Below are positions 9,830 through 19,382 of a DNA stretch of 63,869 nt, piece by piece (the first letter of the stretch is position 1; each line of letters starts with the position of its first letter). The stretch covers positions 1 to 63,869 of the forward strand of contig NZ_LDJK01000023.1 of the NCBI RefSeq assembly GCF_001431535.1. Reading direction: 5' to 3'. Below the pieces are notes generated by a model. The model was given only the letters and a program-made list of their open reading frames with translations, was not told the origin of the DNA and searched no databases. Source of the stretch: Stenotrophomonas chelatiphaga. Lineage in GTDB: Bacteria; Pseudomonadota; Gammaproteobacteria; Xanthomonadales; Xanthomonadaceae. Made by a program: the position numbers and the translations under genes.

Positions 9830-11260
9830 ATGACTCGACTTCCTGTTTCCAGGCTTCCCCTTCCCCATCCGGTGGGGCTGCAGGACCCTTCCCGACGCAT
9901 GTGGCTGCAGTGCGCGGGCGCCGCCTCGGCGGGTCTGCTGGTTCCCGCGACATGGGCCCAGTCTGAGCTGCTCGGCGTGCCTGCGGCGGGTCACCGGCAG
10001 GCATCAGGCCTTGCCGACGACGCCGAGCCGTGGGGCCCCATCCGTGAAGCGCTTCTGGCCGGGCTGAACCTGTTGCCCGTGGTTGGCGGATTCCTGTCCT
10101 ATCTTGGTGCCCTGTTCATTCCAGGCGCAGGCCAGAGCGCGGAAGAGTGCTGGCGCGCCTATACGGATCGCAGCATCTCCGAAGCGCTGTTCGCGCTGGT
10201 CCGGGCCGATCTGATTGGGCTGAGCAACGTGGCCGAGCTCTACGGCAATGCTGTCAAATCGGGTGACCTGAACGCGATCCGGGCACAAAGCATCGCGGCC
10301 AATTCCCTTTTTGTCGCCACGTTGCCGCGCTTCACGCTCGACCGCGAGCGCGAGGCATTGCTGCCCCTCTACGCGACAGGCGCAAGCCTTCATCTCGCAC
10401 TGCTGCGCGACATGGTGCTGAAAGCCGATGCGCTGGGTTTCAACGCTGCCTTCCGCGAGCAGCTGCTGAGCCAGCAGAAGAAAGCAATCGCGCAGTACAC
10501 CGAGTACGTGGATCGTGAGGCAGAGGCAGCCTATGCGAGAGTGCGCAGCGCAAATCCAAAAACGGGCAGTGCGCCGCTTTCCCAATTGCTGGAGCGTCGC
10601 ACCAGGCTGCAGCTCTGTGCGCTGGACCAACGCGACACCTGGCACGCCTTCGATGCGGAAAAATATCCCGAGCGCAGCCCGGTCATCCTTGATCGCGAAC
10701 TCTACAGCCGCGTCATCGGGGTATGGGATGGTAGTGAGCTCGACCGCAACGCCATTCCCGGCTGGAAAGCCCCGACGTCGCCGCTGCGTTCGGTGGAGAT
10801 CACGCTGCGGCGCGTGCAGAACATAGAGGTTGGTTTTCTCGATGGCGTCCGGATGGAGTACGCCGACGGCGAGGAACTGGTGGCAGGCCAGCTCGCCGAG
10901 CGGTCCAGTCCGTATCGCCTCGCCGAGGGCGAGGCCGTGGTGCAGGTGTCCACGCACTGGCGGTCCATACAGGGGCTTGTTTCCATGCAGTTGCGGACAT
11001 CCCGGAACAGGCAGTACAAGGTGCTGGGACGGGAGAACAACTTCGATGTCATCGACACCTGCAGTCAGGCATCTCACCAGCTGTCGTCCATACGGCCGAT
11101 CGGACGGGGCCGGGCAAGTGCGAAGTGGTCGGCCGGAGCGTGCATTCTGGGCTTCCAGCTCGTCAATCGCACCTTCCGGCCCATCAGCCCCTCACTGCGT
11201 GCGCGGGTGGCACCGGTGATCGCGCCGCATCTTCTGGACTGGATCGACGAGCGTACTTGA
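9830..11260 (+). CDS. Tat-exported Cry delta-endotoxin domain I-like protein with beta-prism C-terminus
   Basis: The 476-residue product starts at ATG 9830, with GGAG 8 bases upstream. Residues 1-45 form a likely Tat signal (SRRMWLQ, then a hydrophobic stretch ending PATWA before Q44). Residues about 75-300 resemble Cry toxin domain I in order: a hydrophobic LLPVVGGFLSYLGALFIPG segment, LIGLSNVAELY (cf. Cry LEGLSNLYQIY), LLPLYATGASLHLALLRD (177-194; cf. LLSVYVQAANLHLSVLRD of helix 5), AQYTEYVDREAEAAY, then RRTRLQLCALDQRDTWHAFDAEKYP and LDRELYSRVIG, matching the end of domain I. Residues about 320-476 show a jacalin/domain-II-like strand pattern. No Cry domain III is present. Pore formation is inferred from the family; the target is unknown. 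The gene stands alone between pnp and an iron operon. Confidence 0.75.
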   Translation: MTRLPVSRLPLPHPVGLQDPSRRMWLQCAGAASAGLLVPATWAQSELLGVPAAGHRQASGLADDAEPWGPIREALLAGLNLLPVVGGFLSYLGALFIPGAGQSAEECWRAYTDRSISEALFALVRADLIGLSNVAELYGNAVKSGDLNAIRAQSIAANSLFVATLPRFTLDREREALLPLYATGASLHLALLRDMVLKADALGFNAAFREQLLSQQKKAIAQYTEYVDREAEAAYARVRSANPKTGSAPLSQLLERRTRLQLCALDQRDTWHAFDAEKYPERSPVILDRELYSRVIGVWDGSELDRNAIPGWKAPTSPLRSVEITLRRVQNIEVGFLDGVRMEYADGEELVAGQLAERSSPYRLAEGEAVVQVSTHWRSIQGLVSMQLRTSRNRQYKVLGRENNFDVIDTCSQASHQLSSIRPIGRGRASAKWSAGACILGFQLVNRTFRPISPSLRARVAPVIAPHLLDWIDERT

Positions 11261-11311
11261 GCACGGCGTGGTCATGAACCAGATGGGTTGCGTGCCAGGC
11301 AGCGGTGCGGG

Positions 11312-12289
11312 TCAGGGCGAGGCGTCGTCTTCGTCCATGCCGCGCCACCATGCGCGGCCCGGGGCCGGTAGCGGCAGCTCGCTATCGCATGCGCTGACCG
11401 AATCCACGTGGCGGCCGACTCCCGCCGCCGCCCAGTCACCCAGCAGGCGCATCACCGCGGTGCGTCCCTGTGCGCCGATGCCGAGACTGCGCTCGGGGTG
11501 CCAGTCATCGTTGCCGGCCTCCTCCAGGTCGGCATCGTCGCGTTCGTGGGTGTGCGGCGCGCCGTAGCTGCAGCGCAGGCACAGGTGGCGGATCGACAGG
11601 GTCCAGTCTTCCACGTAGCCGATACCGGGCAGGGTGGCCTGCTGCAGCTGCTCCAGTGCATCGGCGTCCGGGCACTGGATGAACACCGCGAAGGTGCGAT
11701 GGTCGGAGCGTTCCAGAACCTGCAGCGCATTGAACACCGGTACGTCGGCCTCGCCCGACCAGCGCGTGCCGGTGGACGCGCCATCGTGCAGCACGATGTC
11801 GGCGAAGCGATGGCCGGATTCCGGCAGCGGGACATTCAACAAGCGGGCACGAACCGGATCGATGCGCTGGACGAAGACCGTTTCTCCATCGGCCCACGGG
11901 TTGAGGCGCACGCAGGCAATGCCGAAATCCGCATTGATCGGACCGTCGCCGGCGGGAATATCGATGCCACAGCGGGCCCACTGACGCCGCGCCTGTTCCC
12001 AATCGCCGCACCCGGTCGCGGCGATGGCGGCATTCCATGCACTGGCAGGGTCGAAGTCGGACTCCAGGGCCTGCGCACGCAGGTTGTGCTGCAGCGATGC
12101 ACTCCAGTCGCGCAAATATTTGTTGGCCAGCCCGCGCATGTAGTGCAGGGCGCCGTCATCGGGATGCTGCGCGGCCAGGCGGGCGAACGCAGCGTCGGCA
12201 GCGTGCAGTTCGCCTGCGTCGAACAGCGCATGGGCGTGTTCGCGCAACGTGCTGGCGGTACCGTCGCCCGGATCCGCTGAGGAACTCAC
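11312..12289 (-). CDS. TPR-like protein of unknown function, last gene of an iron-associated operon
   Basis: The start is GTG 12289, which overlaps the stop of the PepSY gene (GTGA, 3 shared bases), so translation is probably coupled. The 325-residue product has helical tetratricopeptide-like repeats in the first 110 residues (ALFDAGELHAADAAFARLAAQHPDDGAL is typical in pattern). The C-terminal half is not recognised; it contains a CLRC pair, an HTHE run and an acidic stretch near residues 245-275. No signal peptide or membrane segment is evident, so it is probably cytoplasmic. A metal-related or accessory role is suggested only by the operon. The open frame extends upstream to 12577, but that part is antisense-like shadow over the PepSY gene. 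Confidence 0.7.
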   Translation of the reverse strand: MSSSADPGDGTASTLREHAHALFDAGELHAADAAFARLAAQHPDDGALHYMRGLANKYLRDWSASLQHNLRAQALESDFDPASAWNAAIAATGCGDWEQARRQWARCGIDIPAGDGPINADFGIACVRLNPWADGETVFVQRIDPVRARLLNVPLPESGHRFADIVLHDGASTGTRWSGEADVPVFNALQVLERSDHRTFAVFIQCPDADALEQLQQATLPGIGYVEDWTLSIRHLCLRCSYGAPHTHERDDADLEEAGNDDWHPERSLGIGAQGRTAVMRLLGDWAAAGVGRHVDSVSACDSELPLPAPGRAWWRGMDEDDASP

Positions 12290-13851
12290 CGCGGATCGGC
12301 CCAGACGCTGTTCGGTTCGCCATCGCGGGCGCGGCGCGCGGTGGCCCGCGCCACGACGGCCAGACCGACCGCCATCGCCAATGCCACCGCATCCACCCAG
12401 AACAGCGCCCAGTGACCGTGCCCGGCGCTGGTCCACCACCACCAGCCGCTCAGCGCGCCATGCGCCAGTGGCACCAGCGCAGTGACCACGGCGGCCGCCC
12501 AGAGCAGCTCGCGCGCGGCCTGCGCCGGGCGACGCAGCGCGGCCCATGCGGCGCACGCGCCCCAGGTCAGGAAGCACACCCAGCGGATGCCGGCATCCAC
12601 CGCTTGCGGTGCCACGCGTTCCAGCACCTGTGCGGCCACGAACGCGGCCGAGATCGCCACCACCAGGCCGATGCAGACCCCGACCGTGGCACGTGCCATG
12701 TTGACCTGCGCGCGGCCCTGTTCGAGCTGCCGGCGCCTGCGCCGCGATTCAATCCACAACAGGTTGCCGGAGTAGAACAGGAAGGCGCCGCCGAGGCCCA
12801 GCAGGAAGTACAGCCAGGCCACCACGCCGTTGCCGAACTCACCGAAGTGCAGCGCATAGGCCGCGCTCAGGGTGGCGTGGTTGGCATCGCGGCGGCCCGG
12901 CAACTGGCTGGCCAGCAGGCGGCCGCTGGCGACATCGAAGGCGACTGCGCCGGCCGGCCCCAGCGTGCCTTCGGATTCGCCGGTGATCTCGATCGTGGCG
13001 TTGGCGTCGCCGGCATTGGCCAGTTTCAGGTAGGCCGGCTCGAAGCCCTGCACGCCCTGGTCGCGGGCCACCTGCAGCGAACGTGCATGCAGGTCGGCCA
13101 GCTTCACCGCGGTGCCCGGCGCGCCGCTGGCGGGGCGTACCGGCGCGGTGTCCATCGCCGACGGCACTGCCTGCAGCAGCTTGCCGTCGTAGATCAGCGG
13201 GTTGAGCAGGGCCATCTGCAGGAACACCAGGCACAGCAGCGCGCCGGTGACCGCGAACATCAGGTGGAAGGGCAGGCTGAGCACGCCGATGACGTTGTGC
13301 GCGTCCTGCCAGAACTGTTTCAGGTTGCGGCCCGGGCGCAGCGCGAACAGGTCGCCGGCCAGCTTCGGCAGGTGGATCACCAGCCCGCTGAGCAGCGCCA
13401 CGCCGTACAGCAGGCTGACGATGCCCATCAGGTAGATGCCGGCCACCGGCAGGCCCAGCGTGTAATGCAGTTCATTGATCAGTTCGGCCAGGCCGGTCTG
13501 CGGCGGGGTGACGCTGCCGTCGTAGTGGTCCAGCCAGGCGTATTGCCAGATCCCCTTGGCGTCCTGCCAGTAGGCGATCGGCTGCGGATGGTCACCGCCG
13601 GGGAAGGTCATGCCCATGTGCGCGCGCGCGGCGGGATGCCGCTCCAGCACGCCGTCCAGCAGGCGCTGCGCGTCGGCCAGGGTCGCCGCGGGCTGGTCCA
13701 CCGATGCCGGCGTCTGCCACAGCGGGATGTCGTGGTGGAACACCGTCAGCGCGCCGGCGTAGAAGGCCACGAACAGCGCGAAGCCGGCCACCAGGCCGAC
13801 CCAGGTATGCAGCGTGGTGAAGGTGCGCAGGGTCTGCGAGCTGAACTTCAT
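12286..13851 (-). CDS. PepSY-associated TM helix domain protein (iron-uptake associated)
   Basis: The 521-residue integral membrane protein begins with a PepSY-TM signature (LHTWVGLVAGFALFVAFYAG, about residues 14-33, and the following VFHHDI). Further membrane segments lie near 150-180, 205-230, 345-370 and in a C-terminal cluster near 400-500. A periplasmic PepSY-like region sits between the first helices. Such proteins are often found beside siderophore receptors and are proposed to be inner-membrane ferric-siderophore reductases. Here it is third in a minus-strand operon after the DUF3325 and DUF3649 genes, with a 10-base gap upstream and a coupled gene downstream. Confidence 0.85.
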   Translation of the reverse strand: MKFSSQTLRTFTTLHTWVGLVAGFALFVAFYAGALTVFHHDIPLWQTPASVDQPAATLADAQRLLDGVLERHPAARAHMGMTFPGGDHPQPIAYWQDAKGIWQYAWLDHYDGSVTPPQTGLAELINELHYTLGLPVAGIYLMGIVSLLYGVALLSGLVIHLPKLAGDLFALRPGRNLKQFWQDAHNVIGVLSLPFHLMFAVTGALLCLVFLQMALLNPLIYDGKLLQAVPSAMDTAPVRPASGAPGTAVKLADLHARSLQVARDQGVQGFEPAYLKLANAGDANATIEITGESEGTLGPAGAVAFDVASGRLLASQLPGRRDANHATLSAAYALHFGEFGNGVVAWLYFLLGLGGAFLFYSGNLLWIESRRRRRQLEQGRAQVNMARATVGVCIGLVVAISAAFVAAQVLERVAPQAVDAGIRWVCFLTWGACAAWAALRRPAQAARELLWAAAVVTALVPLAHGALSGWWWWTSAGHGHWALFWVDAVALAMAVGLAVVARATARRARDGEPNSVWADPR

Positions 13852-13861
13852 GCGGTGATTC

Positions 13862-14125
13862 TCATTGCACCGCGCCGGTCAGGCGCAGCAGCCATAACAG
13901 GAGGAAGCCGCCGGCGGCACAGGCGCTCATCACGATCCAGGCGCGCGTCCCGCTGCGGAAGCTGAAGGCCCATACCGCCGCCAGCATCCACAGCGGGATG
14001 AAGGCGATCAGGCTCGGCACCAGCGCGGTGGCCCACGGGCCGGGCGGCAACCACGCCGCCAGCCCGGTGACTGCCGCGGCCACGAACAGGCCGGCGATGA
14101 GTCCGGCAAACGCGCGCGGCCACAT
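13862..14125 (-). CDS. DUF3649-like small membrane protein
   Basis: The start ATG 14125 shares one base with the upstream stop (TGATG). The 87-residue product has three predicted hydrophobic helices (FAGLIAGLFVAAAVTGLAAW, an ALVPSLIAFIPLWMLAAVWAF region, and a C-terminal AAGGFLLLWLLRL). Small proteins of this type (DUF3649, often named iron uptake protein) occur with PepSY-TM and DUF3325 genes in proteobacteria. The exact molecular role is unknown. The family name is from recollection of the operon context rather than a search. Confidence 0.65.
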   Translation of the reverse strand: MWPRAFAGLIAGLFVAAAVTGLAAWLPPGPWATALVPSLIAFIPLWMLAAVWAFSFRSGTRAWIVMSACAAGGFLLLWLLRLTGAVQ

Positions 14126-14439
14126 CAGCGCGGCTTCCTGGCAGGCAACGCGGCCGGACGGTGCCAGGCGGCCAGGCTGGGCAGCAGCATGGCGGTGGCC
14201 ATCCACACGCACAGGGCGACCACCAGCCCGGCGCCGACGCCCAGGTTGGCCATCCACAGCCACAGCCCGGCCACGGCGGCCACGGTGCCGATCTCGCGGC
14301 CCAGGCGGCCGGCGCGGTGCAGGCGCGGCCAGCGGCAGTGCGGGGAGGCTGCATAGAACGCCAGCGAAGACAGCGCGGTGGCCAGCAGCGCCAGCGAGCA
14401 GAAGCCCAGCGAGGACAGTCCGATGGTGGGTACCTGCAT
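14125..14439 (-). CDS. DUF3325-like small membrane protein
   Basis: From ATG 14439 the product is 104 residues with three hydrophobic segments. The first (GFCSLALLATALSSLAFYAA) ends in ASPHCR, resembling DUF3325 proteins. It heads the operon DUF3325-DUF3649-PepSY-TPR, whose genes overlap or almost overlap. A Fur-box-like site lies about 100 bases upstream. An earlier in-frame ATG at 14463 is possible, but the chosen start gives a normal membrane N-terminus. Confidence 0.65.
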   Translation of the reverse strand: MQVPTIGLSSLGFCSLALLATALSSLAFYAASPHCRWPRLHRAGRLGREIGTVAAVAGLWLWMANLGVGAGLVVALCVWMATAMLLPSLAAWHRPAALPARKPR

Positions 14440-14534
14440 CAGCGTGCAGCTCCGGCCGGGCATGACGTGGAACGACGAACGGAAAGCGGGGTCATCGGGG
14501 ATCCGGAGGGCAGGGAGGCAACACAACGCACGCG

Positions 14535-14553
14535 TATGGTAATCATTGACTTT
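14535..14553 (-). promoter_or_regulatory. Candidate Fur box upstream of the DUF3325-PepSY operon
   Basis: The sequence around TATGGTAATCATTGAC matches the 19-base Fur consensus (GATAATGATAATCATTATC) at about 13 positions, including AATCATT. It lies about 100 bases upstream of an operon of iron-uptake-associated membrane genes. This is an inference from similarity by eye. Confidence 0.45.
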
Positions 14554-14688
14554 TACGCGATCCAGTATCCGCTATTCAGGCGGCTGCCTGCGCTGCGCTT
14601 GGGCTTTGTGCCGCGCTGGTTTAAGATCGACCACAGCCAACCCACTGGATCCAGGTGGCCCGCGCCAAGCGCCGGCCGAGCGTGTGAC

Positions 14689-14715
14689 ATGAGCACTACC
14701 ATCGCCCCCTGCTGA
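14689..14715 (+). CDS. Possible thrS leader peptide MSTTIAPC
   Basis: An 8-codon ORF, ATG to TGA, contains two adjacent Thr codons (ACT ACC). It lies 23 bases before the 5' arm of a rho-independent hairpin and 112 bases before thrS, which encodes threonyl-tRNA synthetase. That arrangement suggests attenuation sensing charged tRNA-Thr. The ribosome-binding site is poor, and two Thr codons is few, so chance is a serious alternative. Confidence 0.3.
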   Translation: MSTTIAPC

Positions 14716-14737
14716 CCTGCACCCGAAGGCCCCCTCC

Positions 14738-14760
14738 AGGCGCCGTCGTGGCGCTTTTTT
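14738..14760 (+). terminator. Terminator/attenuator hairpin in the thrS leader
   Basis: Arms AGGCGCC (14738-14744) and GGCGCTT (14750-14756, one G:T pair) close a GTCGT loop and run into six T. It ends 66 bases before the thrS start. An upstream AAGCGCC (14667-14673) is perfectly complementary to the 3' arm, so an alternative antiterminator pairing is possible. Confidence 0.6.
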
Positions 14761-14826
14761 ATTGCCCGGGCCAAGCCCGGATCCGCATTCCAGCCCGCTG
14801 CGCGGGCACAGCATGAAGCCATCCTG

Positions 14827-16728
14827 ATGATCACGATCACCCTTCCCGACGGCAGCCGCCGCGAATTCGAACATCCCGTCAGCGTCATGGAGGTGGCCCA
14901 GTCGATCGGCGCCGGCCTGGCCAAGGCCACCATCGCCGGTTCGGTCGATGGCGTGCTGGTCGATGCCAGTGACGTGATCGCCAAGGACGCCACCCTGCGC
15001 ATCATCACCGCCAAGGACGAGGAGGGCGTGGAGATCATCCGTCACTCCAGCGCGCACCTGGTCGGTCATGCCGTGAAGCAGCTGTACCCGGACGCCAAGA
15101 TGGTGATCGGGCCGGTCATCGCCGAAGGCTTCTATTACGACATCCAGTCCGAGCGTCCGTTCACCCCGGATGACCTGGCGGCGATCGAAAAGCGCATGGG
15201 CGAGCTGATCGCGCAGGACTACGACGTGGTCAAGAAGGTCACCCCGCGCGCCGAAGTCGTGGAGATCTTCAAGGCCCGTGGCGAGGACTACAAGCTGCGC
15301 CTGATCGAGGACATGTCCGATGACATCCAGGCGATGGGCATGTACTACCACCAGGAATACGTGGACATGTGCCGTGGCCCGCACGTGCCGAACACGCGTT
15401 TCCTGAAGGCCTTCAAGCTGACCCGCATTTCCGGTGCGTACTGGCGTGGTGACGCGCAGAACGAGCAGCTGCAGCGCATCTACGGCACCGCCTGGGCCGA
15501 CAAGAAGCAGCTCGACGCCTACATCAAGCGCATCGAAGAAGCGGAGATGCGCGACCACCGCCGCATCGGCAAGCAGCAGGACCTGTTCCACCTGCAGGAA
15601 GAGGCGCCGGGGCTGGTGTTCTGGCACCCGAAGGGCTGGGCGCTGTGGCAGGTGGTCGAGCAGTACATGCGCAAGGTGTACCGCAGCACCGGCTACGGCG
15701 AAGTGCGCTGCCCGCAGATCCTGGACGTGTCGCTGTGGCAGAAATCGGGCCACTGGGACAACTACCAGGACGCGATGTTCTTCACCGAGTCGGAGAAGCG
15801 TACCTACGCGCTCAAGCCGATGAATTGCCCGGGTCACGTGCAGGTGTTCAACCAGGGGCTGCACAGCTACCGCGACCTGCCGATCCGCTACGGTGAGTTC
15901 GGCGCCTGCCACCGCAACGAGCCCTCCGGCGCGCTGCACGGCATCCTCCGCGTGCGTGGCTTCACCCAGGACGACGGTCACGTGTTCTGTACCGAAGACC
16001 AGGTCGAGGCGGAAGTGACCGCCTTCCACCAGCAGGCGCTGGCGGTGTACCAGCACTTCGGCTTCGAAGAGATCCAGATCAAGATCGCGCTGCGCCCGGA
16101 ATCGCGCCTGGGCGATGACGCGACCTGGGACAAGGCCGAAGGCGCGCTGCGCTCGGCGCTGTCCAGCTGCGGCGTGGAATGGCAGGAACTGCCGGGCGAG
16201 GGCGCCTTCTACGGCCCGAAGATCGAGTACCACCTGAAGGATGCCATCGGCCGTACCTGGCAGCTGGGCACCATGCAGGTCGATTTCATGATGCCCGGCC
16301 GCCTTGGCGCCGAGTACGTGGATGAAAACAGCCAGAAGAAGCACCCGGTGATGCTGCACCGGGCGATCGTCGGTTCGATGGAGCGATTCATCGGCATCCT
16401 GATCGAACACCACGCCGGCCAGTTCCCGGCCTGGCTGGCGCCGACCCAGGTGGTGGTGGCCAACATCACCGATGCGCAGGCTGAATACGTCTCTGCGGTG
16501 ACCAAAAGCCTTGCGGATCAAGGCTTCCGCGTCAGCGCCGATTTGCGTAATGAGAAGATCGGTTATAAGATTCGCGAGCACACGCTTCAGCGCGTGCCGT
16601 ACCTGCTGGTCATTGGTGACCGCGAAAAGGAAAACGGCGCCGTGGCGGTGCGTACGCGTTCCGGCGAGGACCTGGGCAGCATGAGTCTCCAGGCCTTCAT
16701 TGAACGGCTGCAGGCCGAGGGCGCGTAA
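14827..16728 (+). CDS. thrS: Threonine--tRNA ligase
   Basis: ThrRS charges tRNA-Thr. The 633-residue product has the TGS domain (about 1-60), the editing domain with HSSAH (near residue 75), the class II catalytic core with zinc ligands in MNCPGH and downstream His residues, the FRNE-equivalent [12 protein letters not shown] motif 2, and the anticodon-binding domain at the C-terminus. Family length is about 640. A leader with a terminator hairpin precedes it, and infC follows in the same direction. Confidence 0.98.
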   Translation: MITITLPDGSRREFEHPVSVMEVAQSIGAGLAKATIAGSVDGVLVDASDVIAKDATLRIITAKDEEGVEIIRHSSAHLVGHAVKQLYPDAKMVIGPVIAEGFYYDIQSERPFTPDDLAAIEKRMGELIAQDYDVVKKVTPRAEVVEIFKARGEDYKLRLIEDMSDDIQAMGMYYHQEYVDMCRGPHVPNTRFLKAFKLTRISGAYWRGDAQNEQLQRIYGTAWADKKQLDAYIKRIEEAEMRDHRRIGKQQDLFHLQEEAPGLVFWHPKGWALWQVVEQYMRKVYRSTGYGEVRCPQILDVSLWQKSGHWDNYQDAMFFTESEKRTYALKPMNCPGHVQVFNQGLHSYRDLPIRYGEFGACHRNEPSGALHGILRVRGFTQDDGHVFCTEDQVEAEVTAFHQQALAVYQHFGFEEIQIKIALRPESRLGDDATWDKAEGALRSALSSCGVEWQELPGEGAFYGPKIEYHLKDAIGRTWQLGTMQVDFMMPGRLGAEYVDENSQKKHPVMLHRAIVGSMERFIGILIEHHAGQFPAWLAPTQVVVANITDAQAEYVSAVTKSLADQGFRVSADLRNEKIGYKIREHTLQRVPYLLVIGDREKENGAVAVRTRSGEDLGSMSLQAFIERLQAEGA

Positions 16729-16791
16729 TCAAAGGTCCGGTCCGTGCGCAATGGCGCGCGGGCCGGTTCGATACCCTTGGGAGATTGCAAT

Positions 16792-17319
16792 ATCAGTACC
16801 CCTGACAATAAACAGAATCGCAAGAATCAGGAAATCCGTGTGCCGCGCGTACGCGTGATCGGCAGCGACGGCGAAATGATCGGCGTGCTGACGCGCGACG
16901 AAGCCTTGGCGATGGCCGAGGAAGAAGGCCTGGACCTGGTTGAAATCCAGCCGCAGGCGGATCCGCCGGTGTGCAAGGTGATGGACTTCGGCAAGTTCAA
17001 GTTCGAAGCCCAGAAGAAAGCCAGCGAAGCCAAGAAGAAGAGCAAGCAGGTCGAGATCAAGGAAGTGAAGTTCCGTCCGGTCACGGACGAGGGCGACTAC
17101 CAGATCAAGCTGCGCAAGATGCGCGGTTTCCTCGAAGAGGGCGACAAGATCAAGGTCAACATCCGCTTCCGTGGCCGTGAAATGAGCCACCAGGAACTGG
17201 GTCGCGAGATGGCCAACCGGATCGAGACCGATCTGGGCGAGGACATCGTGATCGAATCCCGTCCGCGCCTGGAAGGCCGCCAGATGGTGATGATGATTGC
17301 TCCGAAGAAGAAGACATAA
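16792..17319 (+). CDS. infC: Translation initiation factor IF-3, with an ATC start codon
   Basis: IF-3 keeps 30S subunits dissociated and enforces correct start-codon selection. The start is ATC 16792, preceded by GGGAG with 8 bases of spacing, giving 175 residues beginning [11 protein letters not shown], as in Xanthomonas IF-3. A non-AUG start is a known feature of infC: IF-3 discriminates against such codons and so represses its own synthesis. The upstream in-frame ATG at 16744 would add 16 unconserved residues. The [15 protein letters not shown] and [18 protein letters not shown] blocks are intact. Confidence 0.95.
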   Translation: MSTPDNKQNRKNQEIRVPRVRVIGSDGEMIGVLTRDEALAMAEEEGLDLVEIQPQADPPVCKVMDFGKFKFEAQKKASEAKKKSKQVEIKEVKFRPVTDEGDYQIKLRKMRGFLEEGDKIKVNIRFRGREMSHQELGREMANRIETDLGEDIVIESRPRLEGRQMVMMIAPKKKT

Positions 17320-17580
17320 GGCCGCACGGGCTGCCCTTCGCGGGCGCCTGGCAGCTGAATGCAACGGGAGGAGGGCGCCGATGGCGCCTTTCTGCTTTTC
17401 CGGCCACCGGCCAGCGTCATGGCGTGCCGGGGCGTTGCCCAAGCCCCATTTCCCCTGTATGATTGCCGGCTCGACCCATCAGGAGGGGTCGTACGCGGAT
17501 CATGGCAGGACGGAAAGAGTGGCCCAGGCCACCGCCAGATCAGTCAGAAACCAGGGTCAAATCCCATCAAGGACATAGCA

Positions 17581-17778
17581 ATGCCCAAGATCAAGACCAA
17601 CCGGGCGGCGGCCAAGCGTTTCCGCAAGACCGCCTCGGGCAAGTACAAGTGCGGCCACGCCAACCGTAGCCACATCCTCACGAAGAAAGCGACCAAGCGT
17701 AAGCGTAACCTGCGTCAGACGAATCACGTCCGCGCAGAAGACGCCGGCCGTCTGGACCGCATGCTCCCTTACCTCTGA
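17581..17778 (+). CDS. rpmI: 50S ribosomal protein L35
   Basis: The 65-residue basic protein has the conserved [16 protein letters not shown] start and the [13 protein letters not shown] region. A 260-base gap after infC contains a GGCGCC-GAT-GGCGCC hairpin near 17372-17390 followed by a short T run. In E. coli the rpmI-rplT mRNA is repressed by L20 through leader structures; a similar site could lie in this gap. rplT follows after 11 bases. Confidence 0.97.
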
Positions 17779-17789
17779 GGAATTAACAC

Positions 17790-18149
17790 ATGGCACGAGT
17801 AAAGCGTGGCGTACAGGCGCGTCGCCGCCACAAGAAAATCCTGACTCTGGCGAAGGGCTACTACAATGCCCGTCGCAAGGTCTTCCGCGTTGCCAAGCAG
17901 GCCGTCATCAAGGCCCAGCAGTACGCGTACATCGGTCGTAAGCAGAAGAAGCGTAATTTCCGCTCGCTGTGGATCACCCGTATCAATGCCGCGGCCCGCA
18001 TCAATGGCCTGAGCTACAGCCGTTTCATGAACGGCCTGCTGAAGGCTGGCATCACCCTGGACCGCAAGGTGCTGGCAGACATCGCCGTGCACGACGCGGC
18101 CGGTTTTGCCGCGCTGGCTGAAAAGGCCAAGGGCGCTCTGGCGGCATAA
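17790..18149 (+). CDS. rplT: 50S ribosomal protein L20
   Basis: The 119-residue product has the typical L20 sequence ([50 protein letters not shown]). L20 binds 23S rRNA early in 50S assembly, and in E. coli it represses its own operon. GGAATTAACAC precedes the start. It is followed by a strong hairpin before pheS. Confidence 0.98.
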
Positions 18150-18191
18150 GTCCTCCTCGGTCGTTGCCGTTGACGCAACGCCCGCAGGTAA

Positions 18192-19334
<1,143 letters not shown>

Positions 19335-19343
19335 ACACTATCG

Positions 19344-19366
19344 GTAGTGACGACCGCTGGTCGTCA
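19344..19366 (+). repeat. SMAG/REP-type palindrome inside the pheS-pheT spacer
   Basis: A GTAG head is followed by 8-base arms TGACGACC and GGTCGTCA around GCT. It is the same layout as the other GTAG repeats in the window, but lies inside an operon, 9 bases after the pheS stop and 16 bases before the pheT start. Confidence 0.8.
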
Positions 19367-19382
19367 ACGAGGACGGAACAAC

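Larger units (their letters stand above)
14440..14826. other. Divergent regulatory region between the iron operon and thrS
   Basis: These 387 bases contain no full gene. They hold a candidate Fur box (14535-14553), a weak possible promoter for thrS (TTGGGC near 14598, TAAGAT 17 bases later), an 8-codon leader ORF (14689-14715) and a terminator hairpin (14738-14760) before thrS. Confidence 0.55.

Noticed and set aside
12290..12577. Extended N-terminus for the TPR-like protein
   Set aside because: The region is inside the PepSY gene in another frame. The GTGA overlap at 12286-12289 gives a natural coupled start.
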